A model generated the notes under the pieces. It was given only the letters and a program-made list of their open reading frames with translations. It did not search any database and was not told where the DNA came from. From Anthoceros angustus (Eukaryota; Streptophyta; Anthocerotopsida; Anthocerotales; Anthocerotaceae), in contig MU008174.1 in NCBI GenBank assembly GCA_010909165.1, forward strand, positions 1 through 64,000: a stretch of DNA of 64,000 nt, given 5' to 3'. This document shows, piece by piece, positions 21,877-31,609 of this stretch (positions are counted from its first letter, which is position 1; every line of letters starts with the position of its first letter). Made by a program: the position numbers and the translations under genes.

Positions 21877-23166
21877 ATGTCTCTGGTGTGCTTCCCTTTC
21901 AAGGAGGAAGATGTGTCTGTGGTCGTGCGGAACATAGAGCTTGCCGCATCGCACTCAAGGGTTGCTGGAGTCTTGTGCGTGGGGTTCGGACAAGGAGCAA
22001 CATGGAACGCTGTTGCCTCCAACAAGCCAGCAATTGAGAAGTCCACCGGCAAGCGGATTGTCGTCATCCAGCAGAAGCGCTTGGGGGTTTCCCACAGAGG
22101 AGGCAAAGGAGATGGCATGAACACAGCCCTTGCTTTTTTCTTGGAGCATGCTGAATACTCGCGCCTTCATTTCTACGATGCCGACATCGTTTCCTTCTCC
22201 GGGGACTGGATCACCAAGGCTGAGAAGCAGGCAGATCTTGGCTACGACGTGGTTCGCCACTTTTTCCCTAGGTCCAGCACGGATGCCATGATCACATGGT
22301 TCGTCACTAAAGTCGGCTTTGCTCTCCTGTGGCCAAATTCCATTCTTCCCAGCGTGGAGCAACCCCTTGGAGGTGAATTGCTGCTGTCAAGGAAAGCTGC
22401 TGAAGTTCTCTACAACGACTTACGGGTGCGTTCCCAGAGTGACTGGGGAATCGACACGCTCTACACTTTTGCTATTGCCCAGGCGGGGTTAAGCCTGTTT
22501 GAGGTCTACATTCCTGAAGGGAAGGTGCACGCCCTTTACGGTGACCTTAGAGATTTGAGGACCATGCTTGTCGAATGCTTTTCGGCCATACAGTCCCTCA
22601 GGGCAGAGACTCTGGTGAGTAGTGTGGGTGTGCACCGCATGGAGTATCCTAAGCCTGTTCCGGAGCTGGTGAAGCAGAAGATTGGGTATGACGTTGAAAA
22701 GACTCTTCAACTCCTCAAGAGCAACTGGTCTCCCCGCCAAGCTGAGCTTCTGCAGCATCATTTTGATTCAGCGTTGGTGAAGGGCTTGTTGCATGCCAGG
22801 GAGTGGCCCTGCTGGACTTTCGCCGATGAGGACGCCTGGGTTGCGGCCTACTCTGTCTTCTTGGACAAATTTGAGATGGGCGATTATGACTGGGAGGAGT
22901 TGCTTTTCAAGGTGTGGGTGGCACGTGTTCTCAATCACACTCTGCGCCATGTGCTGCGAGGATATGACACTGCCCTTGGAACTCTGAGGGAGTTTGTGGC
23001 TGATGTTCAGCACCAGGCAGCTTTGCGAGCACGGGCTGCCAGCGTAGCGACCAGTCATCCTATCATGTCTGGTCACACGGCTGCTGAAGGCCTTGCTAAT
23101 GGGAAGCTGCCCAGAAGGAAGCAACCATGGAATAATCCGGAATCCCTGTGCTCAGTGCCGGTCTAG
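21877..23166 (+). CDS. MGS: mannosylglycerate synthase (GT78), intronless
   Basis: A single uninterrupted 429-residue frame matching the GT78 single-step synthase throughout. The enzyme transfers mannose (or glucose) from GDP/UDP-sugar to D-glycerate, giving mannosylglycerate or glucosylglycerate, a compatible solute. The start MSLVCFPF aligns with the MSLVVFPF start of the Rhodothermus enzyme, which fixes the initiation codon. Seen motifs: KGDGMN (77-82), HFYDADI with the metal-binding D101-A-D103, FPRSSTDAMITW (130-141), EQPLGGELLL (161-170), SDWGIDTLYTF (188-198), IPEGKVHALYGDLRDLRTML (212-231, with the metal-site His218) and DWEELLFKVWVARVLN (338-353). All catalytic positions look intact. 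There is no transit peptide, so it should be cytosolic. A short low-similarity tail follows residue 390. The lack of introns contrasts with its neighbour and suggests lateral origin. Its degradative partner is at 8631-10079. Confidence 0.96.
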   Translation: MSLVCFPFKEEDVSVVVRNIELAASHSRVAGVLCVGFGQGATWNAVASNKPAIEKSTGKRIVVIQQKRLGVSHRGGKGDGMNTALAFFLEHAEYSRLHFYDADIVSFSGDWITKAEKQADLGYDVVRHFFPRSSTDAMITWFVTKVGFALLWPNSILPSVEQPLGGELLLSRKAAEVLYNDLRVRSQSDWGIDTLYTFAIAQAGLSLFEVYIPEGKVHALYGDLRDLRTMLVECFSAIQSLRAETLVSSVGVHRMEYPKPVPELVKQKIGYDVEKTLQLLKSNWSPRQAELLQHHFDSALVKGLLHAREWPCWTFADEDAWVAAYSVFLDKFEMGDYDWEELLFKVWVARVLNHTLRHVLRGYDTALGTLREFVADVQHQAALRARAASVATSHPIMSGHTAAEGLANGKLPRRKQPWNNPESLCSVPV

Positions 23167-24300
23167 CCGGTTATTCTGCGAGGTTGTGATTTGATGTCAA
23201 AGCTGATTCGTAGCCGGGCAATTGTTTGGGGTGGTTGCCCGCCTGTATGTGGTTTGATTCGTCTTGGTGCCACAGCGGCTCAGCAGTTAAGTCTTACTGC
23301 CACGCATGTTTTGCAGACGCAGGAGAGCTTCAATGAAAGGCAGACTTCTTCCGTCATCGGGATCACAGCAAGAAGTGTGATTCTGGTGGTTACCCTTCTC
23401 AGTGAGAAGGGTCCTGGTGGAACTCCTAGACCTTGGATTGCCAGTGTAGGACACAACTTCCAAAACTCTGTACGTATTGGTTTGGATTCGGAAGCTCACG
23501 TGAATTATGCTAGAGCAGGACTTTCATCAAAGATGTTACGATGTACAAGTTCATTCCAGCATCTAATTTGAGTGCTTTGCGGTAGAAAAAAAGCCGCTTC
23601 TCTTGGCTTAGATGATACCATGTCGGAAGATTGGACCTCTTGCACAGGTGATTGAGATGGTGCTTAGACCAGCGTCTCTATTCAGAACCTTCTCCAGTTT
23701 ACGAGTCATTGTCTCTGATGATATGCCTACAACAGCAGAAAGAGCCAGCATGTGAATGTGAAGGTAGGGGGAAAGGTGCATCTCTCAGGTTGAAGACGTG
23801 CACGCTCTCGGGTTCATCCCTCACTTCATCTAGTACTTCTCCATCCATGGAGTTGATGCTGCAGCCTGTGACAAATGCATTGCGTGTACAAACATTCTTC
23901 ACAGCATGGGAGGTGCCTCCGCACAGTCGGGAGGATTGACGACCCTGAATAGCAGATGCTTCTGTCCAAACACGCCCAACCTGGCTTCACTTGCTGAGCA
24001 AACAACAATCACCAACTCCAAAAAAAACAAGCACCAACTCCGAAAAAAACTAGCGCTTGAGAAATGCAGCCACTAGAAATTTGAAGGCAGTTTAATAGGG
24101 CTTAACTCACGTTCTTGTATGACAAATGCACGAGGATTGTTTTTTTTGCCCGCGTGCATCTTGCCATATAGGGCGGCGAGACTGAACTGGGATTCCAGGG
24201 TAGTTAGAAGATGAAGAAAAGTCTATTATAGTCCACTTGGATGGAATTGTTTTGTCATGGGACAAGGTACTGAAAACTTGTACTGTGGTGTGTCTAAACA
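23167..24300. other. synthase 3' region; one perfect short palindrome
   Basis: No gene recognised. A perfect 9-bp inverted repeat with a 3-nt loop (ACCCTTCTC-AGT-GAGAAGGGT) lies at 23,392-23,412, about 225 bp past the synthase stop. Depending on the transcript end, it could form a hairpin in the 3' UTR. Confidence 0.4.
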
Positions 24301-24313
24301 CCACATCTAAGTA

Positions 24314-26690
24314 TTGATCTTCATGAATATTGTTCTGTCACGAGGTGTAGGCCAAGATGCGGGTGCAGCTGCCATGGGTCGCATTCTTGGGGTTAGCAGA
24401 CGAGTTGTAGCACGGCATGTTCAAGCTCATCACGAAATACACAGGGCTGAGGAGGATGTGAGATGGTGTGGGGGAGGACGGAAGGTGAGCGCAGTCGTTG
24501 GCGCTTGATGAAGGGGTGTTGAACAATTTTGGGAGCAATCATCACGTCCTTCTTGAACTCTAAGACGCAGCAACGTGTGGCGCCATTTGTGTTTCGCAAG
24601 CACATCATCCATTTCCTCGATACCTCACAGGTGACCGCTTGTTCTGTTTTCCATTGCTGGACACCATAGCCTGGTATGTAGAGTGTCTACCGCTTGTTGC
24701 TGGGGGATGGTCTTTAGGGTCTATTGTCTAGATGCCTTGTGCAAATTTTTGACTCAGGTGTCACTTGGGGTGAGCGGACTCCTGCCACCTTGTGCCTCAG
24801 GCTATATATGTTGTGCTCGTGTTGTCGCGGGCTCTGTGCTTGATTACACTTTGCTTGTAAAGTTTGTCACTTCATGCGGTGGAATGGCAGACTTTGTGGC
24901 TGCCTAGACCACATGCCCCGATCCAGGCTGCAGTTCAAGTGTCAATGGTGCACCTGCATGTGCCTTGCTTGTATATGCTCTCCCACAGACTGATGAGCGA
25001 TGGTTGTTGCTGACGCAGATGGAGTTCTTCCTCCGATTTAATAAGGAGCATCCTGAGATCAAGATAGCCCAGCGCGTGTTCGAGAGGTTGAAACCCTTTT
25101 ACATCAAATCCCTGCAGGAGCGCAATGTATGTTGCTGCAGGTATCACGTTGAAATGGCATTTCTAAAGGATGCGCTCAACCAACTGCGGGGTGTCCAGTC
25201 AAAGGTTCACCCAAGGTCTGCATGCTTGTGTGCCTGTGTTGTCTGCGGAGGTGAGAACGCTTCACAAGACCAGTGTGCAGCAGGGCGTAGTTGCTTTGGC
25301 TCAGTGCGGGAAATGGTGCATAGTGTATTGTGCCCTAAAGCACCAGACGACGACTTCCATAAGCGGAAGTGTTTAATGGGGAACTATAACTTGTGCGGAG
25401 TTCAAAAGCTTCAGTTCTGCCTGAAAGAGGTTAATGCAACCTTGTTGCCTACTGCAGCATTGAAGTGGCGTTGTTTTGAATACCAAAACGTCGGGCAAAA
25501 TGAAGACGGCACTTCCAAGTCCCGAATCAAGCTTATATACAGGGAAACTCACTCATATGAAATGGTAGAGTTTCTCAAAGGGAAGTTGAAACATTTCATC
25601 ACTCATGATTTCGTTCAGAGATGGCAAGCTTTGGAGTTCCGCAAGTGTTTGGAGTGGTTTCCAGAGGATGTCATTGTGTCACCATTGATTTTTCACAAAA
25701 CTATGCTTTCCAAGTGCGTAACGAGATCCAAAGCATGCATTGGCATAATGATCAGTTACCATTCTTGTCCATTTCTTACATGAGGATCGTCCAATTGTGG
25801 AGGAGGACCCATTTTGCAATGTTCAAAAGTTCTACATCATTTTACATTAGCGATGATGACACACTATTTGTCCAACATTGTCTCATGGTTCACTGGAATG
25901 GTTGAGAAGCTATACTAGACCACGGAGCACCGGATGTGGAGTGATGGGGCCGCATCCCGCTCAAGGCTTGCGTTGTTATTTTGTGGCCGACACCGCCTAA
26001 TCAAGGGTGCAACATGTTGTGGAGTTATTTTGGATCGTCATGGAAGGGAGAACATGATGGTGCAGAGCCATACTAAAGAGAGCATCAAGCCAAGAATTGT
26101 CTCCGCCTCGTGAGGTTGGCCGATGTGGTGGATTTTCTACCGCTGTCTCTAACGGGCAACATCTTCGACACCGCACATGTGCAAGCGAATTTTTGGCTTG
26201 TTGAAAAACCGAGGTAAACCAAGATGAGGTGGGGTGTGCGATACCAGTTCCAAAAGCATGCACTCCATTTATGGGTATTCTCGGATGCTTTGAATCCAGA
26301 CTCAAAATGCGACACTTTGCTTTGGTGCTTGCATGGAGTGACCATGCGAGACAAAGGCTCGCTGGAATTTGGCAATGTGACCTTGAAGCTGATTGGTGAT
26401 GTGTAGAATTGCAACGCAGGTGGAACCTTGTCGATTCGAACATCGCGAGGCGGTGAACTAGCCAGAGGAAGCCACAGAGGATGTCACCGAGATGGCCGAG
26501 CTTTTGGAGGAGGCGATAACTTTGTTGTGCTGCAGACACAAAGGATGAAGGGTCAACCTTCTACTTGGTCAAGTGCATCGAGTCTTGTCACAAAACAGAT
26601 GTGCTTAGAATGTATTCCTGGAGCAATTATACTTTCCTTCTAGGTGATGAAATAGTAGTAGGCCAAGATACTGGGGCTTGGTTGAGCCGG
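24314..26690 (+). pseudogene. decayed DDE-like DNA transposase
   Basis: The best-preserved frame is 24,965-25,783 (272 residues). It has a Cys-rich segment (RNVCCCRYHVEM), a CxxC region (CLCACVVCGG) and a W-rich part, and continues by a frameshift into 25,621-25,905 with DFSQNYAFQVRNEIQSMHW and later SDDDTLFVQ. This DF.(E/Q)NY...(Q/N)EIQS.HW block is typical of a eukaryotic transposase-like family found in animals, algae and early plants. Downstream, in broken frames, come a candidate glycine/Asp loop (about 26,040-26,075), FDTAHVQANFWLVE (about 26,165-26,205) and STFYLVKCIESCHKTDV (about 26,556-26,606). An N-terminal fragment with LGVSRR lies near 24,380. Multiple frameshifts and stops make it dead. 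No terminal inverted repeats were identified. Confidence 0.6.
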
Positions 26691-27750
26691 ATCTCTTTAC
26701 ACACTAGACCTTAATGAGGCAGAGTGCATACTCCGCACATGTGTGCACTTTGCAAGTTTGCACTCTTGGATGGTAGACTGGACGTGAGGTATTTCGCTAG
26801 ATGCGTATACTAGACACATTCGATCTATGATAGCAATTAGGAATGTGTGTGAGACGCTTATTGATGCCGGATGGCACCTATTGGAACCATGTGCCATATT
26901 GCCTCGTTATCCATACCTGAATGGCATCCAAATTCTGTGGTGGATCCTTCACAGTTTGTGTTGTGTATGCCACAAAACATGCACAGCGGTGCACACTATG
27001 TGAGCGCGATATTGGTGCCCCTAAGCCTCGCTGATGTATATCTCTTCTCGGGCGATAATCGATGCATCACACCGAGACATCTTCCACATCACCTTCTTAC
27101 CGTGCGCTTAAAGATTCAACGACATGGTCGCTGAGGCAGCGATGAGCGTGGCAAGGGCATGGTGGCTCAACGCCGCAGTGTGTCGATCCATTGGTCTCGC
27201 AGGAGTGCCGCAGAGCAAATAGCGGACTGGCGTATGGGCGGCGGCGTTGATCCGCAAGTTCGGCAAGCCGGAAGGCAAAGAATTCAAGTATTGCCCGGCC
27301 ACGAGCATTTGACCATCGACTATGGCGGACCAGAGGAAGATGCCCCGGATGTGATACCACAGTACAACAAACAGCCCAACAAGTGTCTCACCTTCAGCAG
27401 AAATGGAGATGGCGGCTGCTGATCACCCCACTTGTGGCTCCATCCCTCTAAGTCCCAATCTTGTGATGTATCCATGTATGCACAGCCAAAGTTCTAGGGA
27501 GTCAGCCATGAAGTTGGGTTGTTACCCCTTAGGACAGCAAGTGCATCTGCGTTATTTGCAATCGGTTTCATGACTTGGCTGGAAATGAGACTTCGGTACT
27601 TTCGAACAGAACCAAAGTTGGTTTCTACCCAACGGACTGAGATCTTCATTAGTTTTCACAGAATCAAGGTCGGCATCTGCTATGCACCTGTGGAGTGCCA
27701 AATCCGATGTCCGTACTCTTGGCGGCTTGTTTTGTTTTTTTTCGGGTCGT
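26691..27750. other. no recognisable gene
   Basis: Short frames on both strands (for instance 27,122-27,360 minus and 27,519-27,755 plus) have protein-like stretches but no motif I can name. Probably transposon debris linking the transposase relic with the following LTR-like repeats. Confidence 0.35.
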
Positions 27751-27752
27751 CA

Positions 27753-29180
27753 TAAGAGGGATAGGAGGAGCAGCCAATAAGGCCATTGCCGATTGCACTT
27801 ACGGTAATCCCTAGACTCGGTCCGTCCGTGGCGAGGTCCGACGAGTGGTCCGTCCCGTAGGTCCGACGGAGCGTGGTCCGTCCGCGAGGTCCGACGGAGT
27901 GTGGTCCGGCCCGGGCGAGGTCCGACGGAGTCCGTCCGGGCGAGGTCCGACGGAGTGGTCCGCCCGGCGAGGTCCGACGAGGGTCCGGAGGTCCGACGGA
28001 GTGGTCTGCCCGGCGAGGTCCGGCGGAGTGGTCCGCTCGCTTAGGTCGACGGTGGTCCGTCCAGGCGGATGGAGTGGTCCCGGCAGGGTCGACGGTGGTC
28101 CGCCTTGAGAGGTCCGGCGAGGGGTCTGTCCGGAAGTCCGACCGAGTGGTCTCGCCGGGGTTTAGTTTGCGGCATCGCCGGCATGGATCTGTTTACGAGG
28201 CGGTGGTAAGAAGTCCGCAGTGATGAGTTACGCCCGGGGCCACGACTCTGGTATATACATAGGTGGTTAGGATACATACATAAGCGGGTTAGGTTAGGTA
28301 TGGGAGTATATAGGAAGGCTCAAGGCCCAAGACGGCGGACTATCCCGTACCATCTTGGCCCGTGTGCTCTTGCCTTCCGTGCTCGAGGAGCGGAGGAGTT
28401 CTCGCCACCGTGCAGGTGATTAATTGGTGGTAGAGGATGTGTTTAAAGCTCGGTGACGAGCCCGCCAACACGCTTGATGGGTGCACGTCGGACCAGCTCG
28501 GAGGTGCTCGCGGGTGATTTCTCGGTGCGTAGACTAACCTTGGAGGCTGAACGGAGGGGATGCAGTGCACCACTTTGAACGGAAGCCCGGGAGGGGATTA
28601 GGAGGCGCTTTGGAAGCGACTGGCGGAAGCCATCCTGAGGTCACTGGAACGGATGGGGGATGAAATATGGTTCCCAACGTGAAGCGAGGGGGATTAGAGG
28701 CGCTGGGGTGACTCACATGGAAGCCATCCTGAGAAATTGAACGGAGGCCGTGGGGTTGCAGTCGGCTACTTCTCGCGCAACGGAAGCAAGGCAAGGCGGC
28801 TGGTGTGAATACATCGTGGGGTGTTGTGTGACTACGAATGGATAAGGGAGAAGGTCGTGTTACGGCGGTGTGTTGAGGTGGAGTTGTGGCTTGACGAGTT
28901 GAGGAGCGCTGGGCGAGTACGTAGACCGATCAAGGAACGCTGCTTAAACCTGCTATAGTACCGAGAACCGCCAGGGTTTGTGGAAGGTCCGGCAGCCACC
29001 GTCCGACGAGTTGTGGAGGCACACACTTAGGGTTGTGGAGCCGCCGGACCCAACTGATGAAGTCCGCTCGCGATAGGTCAGAGAGTCAGTGAATAAGCAC
29101 GAGACCATTCCCTTGGGAACGGACTCCTTCCTACAACGACACGGATTGTGGCCTACCGCCATATCAAAGTCAACACATTT
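27753..29180 (+). repeat. LTR-like repeat, copy 1, ending at a TGGCGCC primer site
   Basis: A unit of about 1.4 kb repeated at 29,585-30,930. It opens with 'gccgattgcacttacgg.aatccctaga', carries a GGTCCG minisatellite, and ends 'gagaccattcccttgggaacggactccttcctacaacg...acacattt' directly before TGGCGCC at 29,181. TGGCGCC followed by GC-rich sequence is the start of the tRNA-Asp primer site used by many plant gypsy elements. The terminal roughly 90 bp recur on the minus strand at 56,670-56,760. I infer an LTR; no coding is seen. Confidence 0.6.
27824..28140 (+). repeat. GGTCCG minisatellite
   Basis: About a dozen degenerate units of roughly 25-30 bp built on GAGGTCCGACGGAGTGGTCCG. Copies differ mainly by small deletions. 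Located near the 5' side of the LTR-like repeat copy 1. Confidence 0.9.
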
Positions 29181-29584
29181 TGGCGCCTGGAATGGTATCA
29201 TTGGACCGCCGCTCGAGTTAGGGTAGGAGTAGGACGCAGATTGCGGATGGGGATGTAATGGGCGGCCAGGAGTATATGTATAGCAGGGAGGATGCATGGG
29301 GACCTGAGGGTGCGAATCTAGCGGGAGGCCCAAAGATGCTCAAAGGAGAAAGAAGATGGGCACGGGCGGGAGGACGACACATCAACCTCGAGGAGGAGGC
29401 GACTCATCCTCAACGAGGATGAATCTGGTAAAAAGGTTCCCAATGTTGCCGGACTGCACGACACCGAGGAGGTAGTAAAAGATGAGAAGGGAGAGTCCAC
29501 CAAAGAGCGGAGTATTGGGTGTTGGCGAGGCCGCCAAGATGAGAAGGAGTATGTGGTGCCAACCGGTCCGATTTTGGCTTGTTT

Positions 29585-30930
29585 TCTATGTCACATAAGA
29601 GAGGATAGGGAGGTTAGCCACTGGCCATTTCGCCGATTGCACTTACGGGCAATCCCTAGACCGGTCCGTCCGGCGAGGTCCGGGAGAGGTCCGTCCGGGC
29701 GAGGTCCGACGGAGGTCGTCGGCAGGTCCGACCAGGGTCCGTCGGGCGAGGTCTGACAGTGGTCCCGGCGAGGTCCGGCGGGTCTGGTCGGGCGAGGTCC
29801 GGCGAGGGTCTGCTCGGGCGAGGTCCTGACGGGTCTGCCCGGCGAGGTCGATGATGGTCGCCCGGCGAGGTCGGCCGGAGTGGTCTGCCGGGCGGTCCGA
29901 CGGTCGTGAGGTCCGGCGAGTGGTTCGCCGTGGTTTAGTTTGGTGCATCGCCGGGCATGGATCTCTTGTTTGGCGAAGTACCGGTGGTGCAAGTCCGGCA
30001 GTGATGAGCTACGTCCGGCATACCACGACCTGTGTTAGGGTACATACATGGCGCAGGGTTATATACATAGCGGGTTAGGGTATGGGAGTATATAGGCTCA
30101 AGGCCCAAGACGGCAGGACTATCCAGTACCATCTTGGCCTCCGCTTGCTCCGTGCTGGGAGGAGTGAGTTCCTCGCCACCGCAGGATTAATTGGTGAGAG
30201 GATGTGTTTAAAGCTCGTGACGAGCTCCGCCAACACGCTTGATGCGCAGACTGACTCGAGGAGGTGCTCGCGGTGATTTCTGCGAGACTAACCTGGAGGT
30301 CACGAACGGTGGGGATGCCGCGAAGCCACTTCTCCGCAACGCCGGGCACCGGAGGGGAGGAGGCGGGGCGACTCACGGAAGCCATCCTTGGAGGTCAACG
30401 GAGAGGTGATGCAGTGCCGGGCCACTTCTCGCAGTAACGTGAAGCGTGGGAGGGGATTAGGAGGCGCTTGGGGTGACTCGGAAGCCATCCTTGGAGGCTT
30501 GAACGGAGGTCAGGGGTTGCAGTGCAAAGCTACTTCTCCAGTAACGAAGCCGGCAAGGCGCAGCGTGAATACATCAGCGTGTTGGTGTTGTGACTTAATT
30601 TGGGAATGGATAAGGGAGAAGGTGTCGCGTGCAGTGTTGAGGTGGAGTTGTGGTCGAGTTGAGGAGCGCTTAGAGTACGTAGACCGACGGGCGAACGCCG
30701 TTAAACCTGCTCCGTGAGTAATCGAGAAATCCGGGCGGGGTTTGTGGGAAGGTCCTGGTCGCGCTACCGTCCGACGAGTTGTGGAGGGGCACACACTTAG
30801 GGTTGTGGAGCCGGGACCCAACCCGATGAAGTCCGTTCGCGTATAGGTCAGAGCTCGTGCGTAATAAGCACGAGACCATTCCCTTGGGAACGGACTCCTT
30901 CCTACAACGGATTCAGGCGCCCGGCCGCCA
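29585..30930 (+). repeat. LTR-like repeat, copy 2
   Basis: Second copy of the 27,753 unit, in the same orientation, with its own minisatellite (about 29,660-29,930). Order and wording match copy 1 over its whole length, but short indels are everywhere. Its end degrades just after 'ctccttcctacaacgg' (30,904-30,920), and the following TGGCGCC site is rearranged (gcgccac at 30,938). The 400 bp between copies (29,181-29,584) show no clear gag. The pair could be the two LTRs of a collapsed element or a tandem duplication. Confidence 0.6.
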
Positions 30931-31370
30931 TCGAAAGTCGCGCCACAAAGACTGATCATGAGTGTGCACAAGTGCAATTCTTCCGAGTAGTGATGATAGG
31001 ACCCAATCGTATCGTGGGATTAAAGGATGTCTTCAATGTCTATATGTGACTAAACAAGATGTGAGAACTACTGATCAAGCGATCCGATTTGAAATTAGAT
31101 CGCAAAAAAGAGAATCCGTGCAATATGTCAATGTCTCAGAACCTTCTCGATCAACAAAGAGGAAGCTACATAGGGGGCTCTTTGCATGCAGCCTTTAATG
31201 CTACCATTGTCGGGTTCATCCAAAAGGTATCATTCTTGTTGTTGGCCCCATCCTCCTCGTTTCACACCTTTTTTGTCGCTCACCAAGCTGACGGAGGACA
31301 ACCGACTCCAGTCTTCCCCTTGTTCAATAGTTCATACACACCTAGGGACACTTGCCTGTAATAGTTCCCT

Positions 31371-31556
31371 TCAACAAATTTTGCCCTGGTGGAAGAGCAT
31401 CACTGCTCCAACAACTGGTGTGGAAGCATAACTGTGAACCCCCCTGATGCACTTCAAGACATAGAAGTCTACGTGGTCATCATTGTCTTCCTCAGCTGCC
31501 ACCATGTAGTTGTCTCCTGCTCCAATTGCTGCATCGCTGGGGTCCATCGCTCGCAA
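31371..31556 (-). pseudogene. fragment with transposase-tail motif
   Basis: A 61-residue minus-strand frame with GAGDNYMVAAEEDNDDHV followed by DFYVLKCIRGVHSY. The x-FY-x-x-KCI-x-x-x-H motif resembles STFYLVKCIESCHKTDV at the tail of the transposase relic at about 26,556, including an acidic lead-in. I infer a second, inverted fragment of the same transposase family. The assignment is tentative because it rests on one motif. Confidence 0.35.
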
Positions 31557-31609
31557 CCACCTCGATTTTATCGTCGCTTTGTCTTAGTCGATTGTCTTGA
31601 CTTTTGCTT

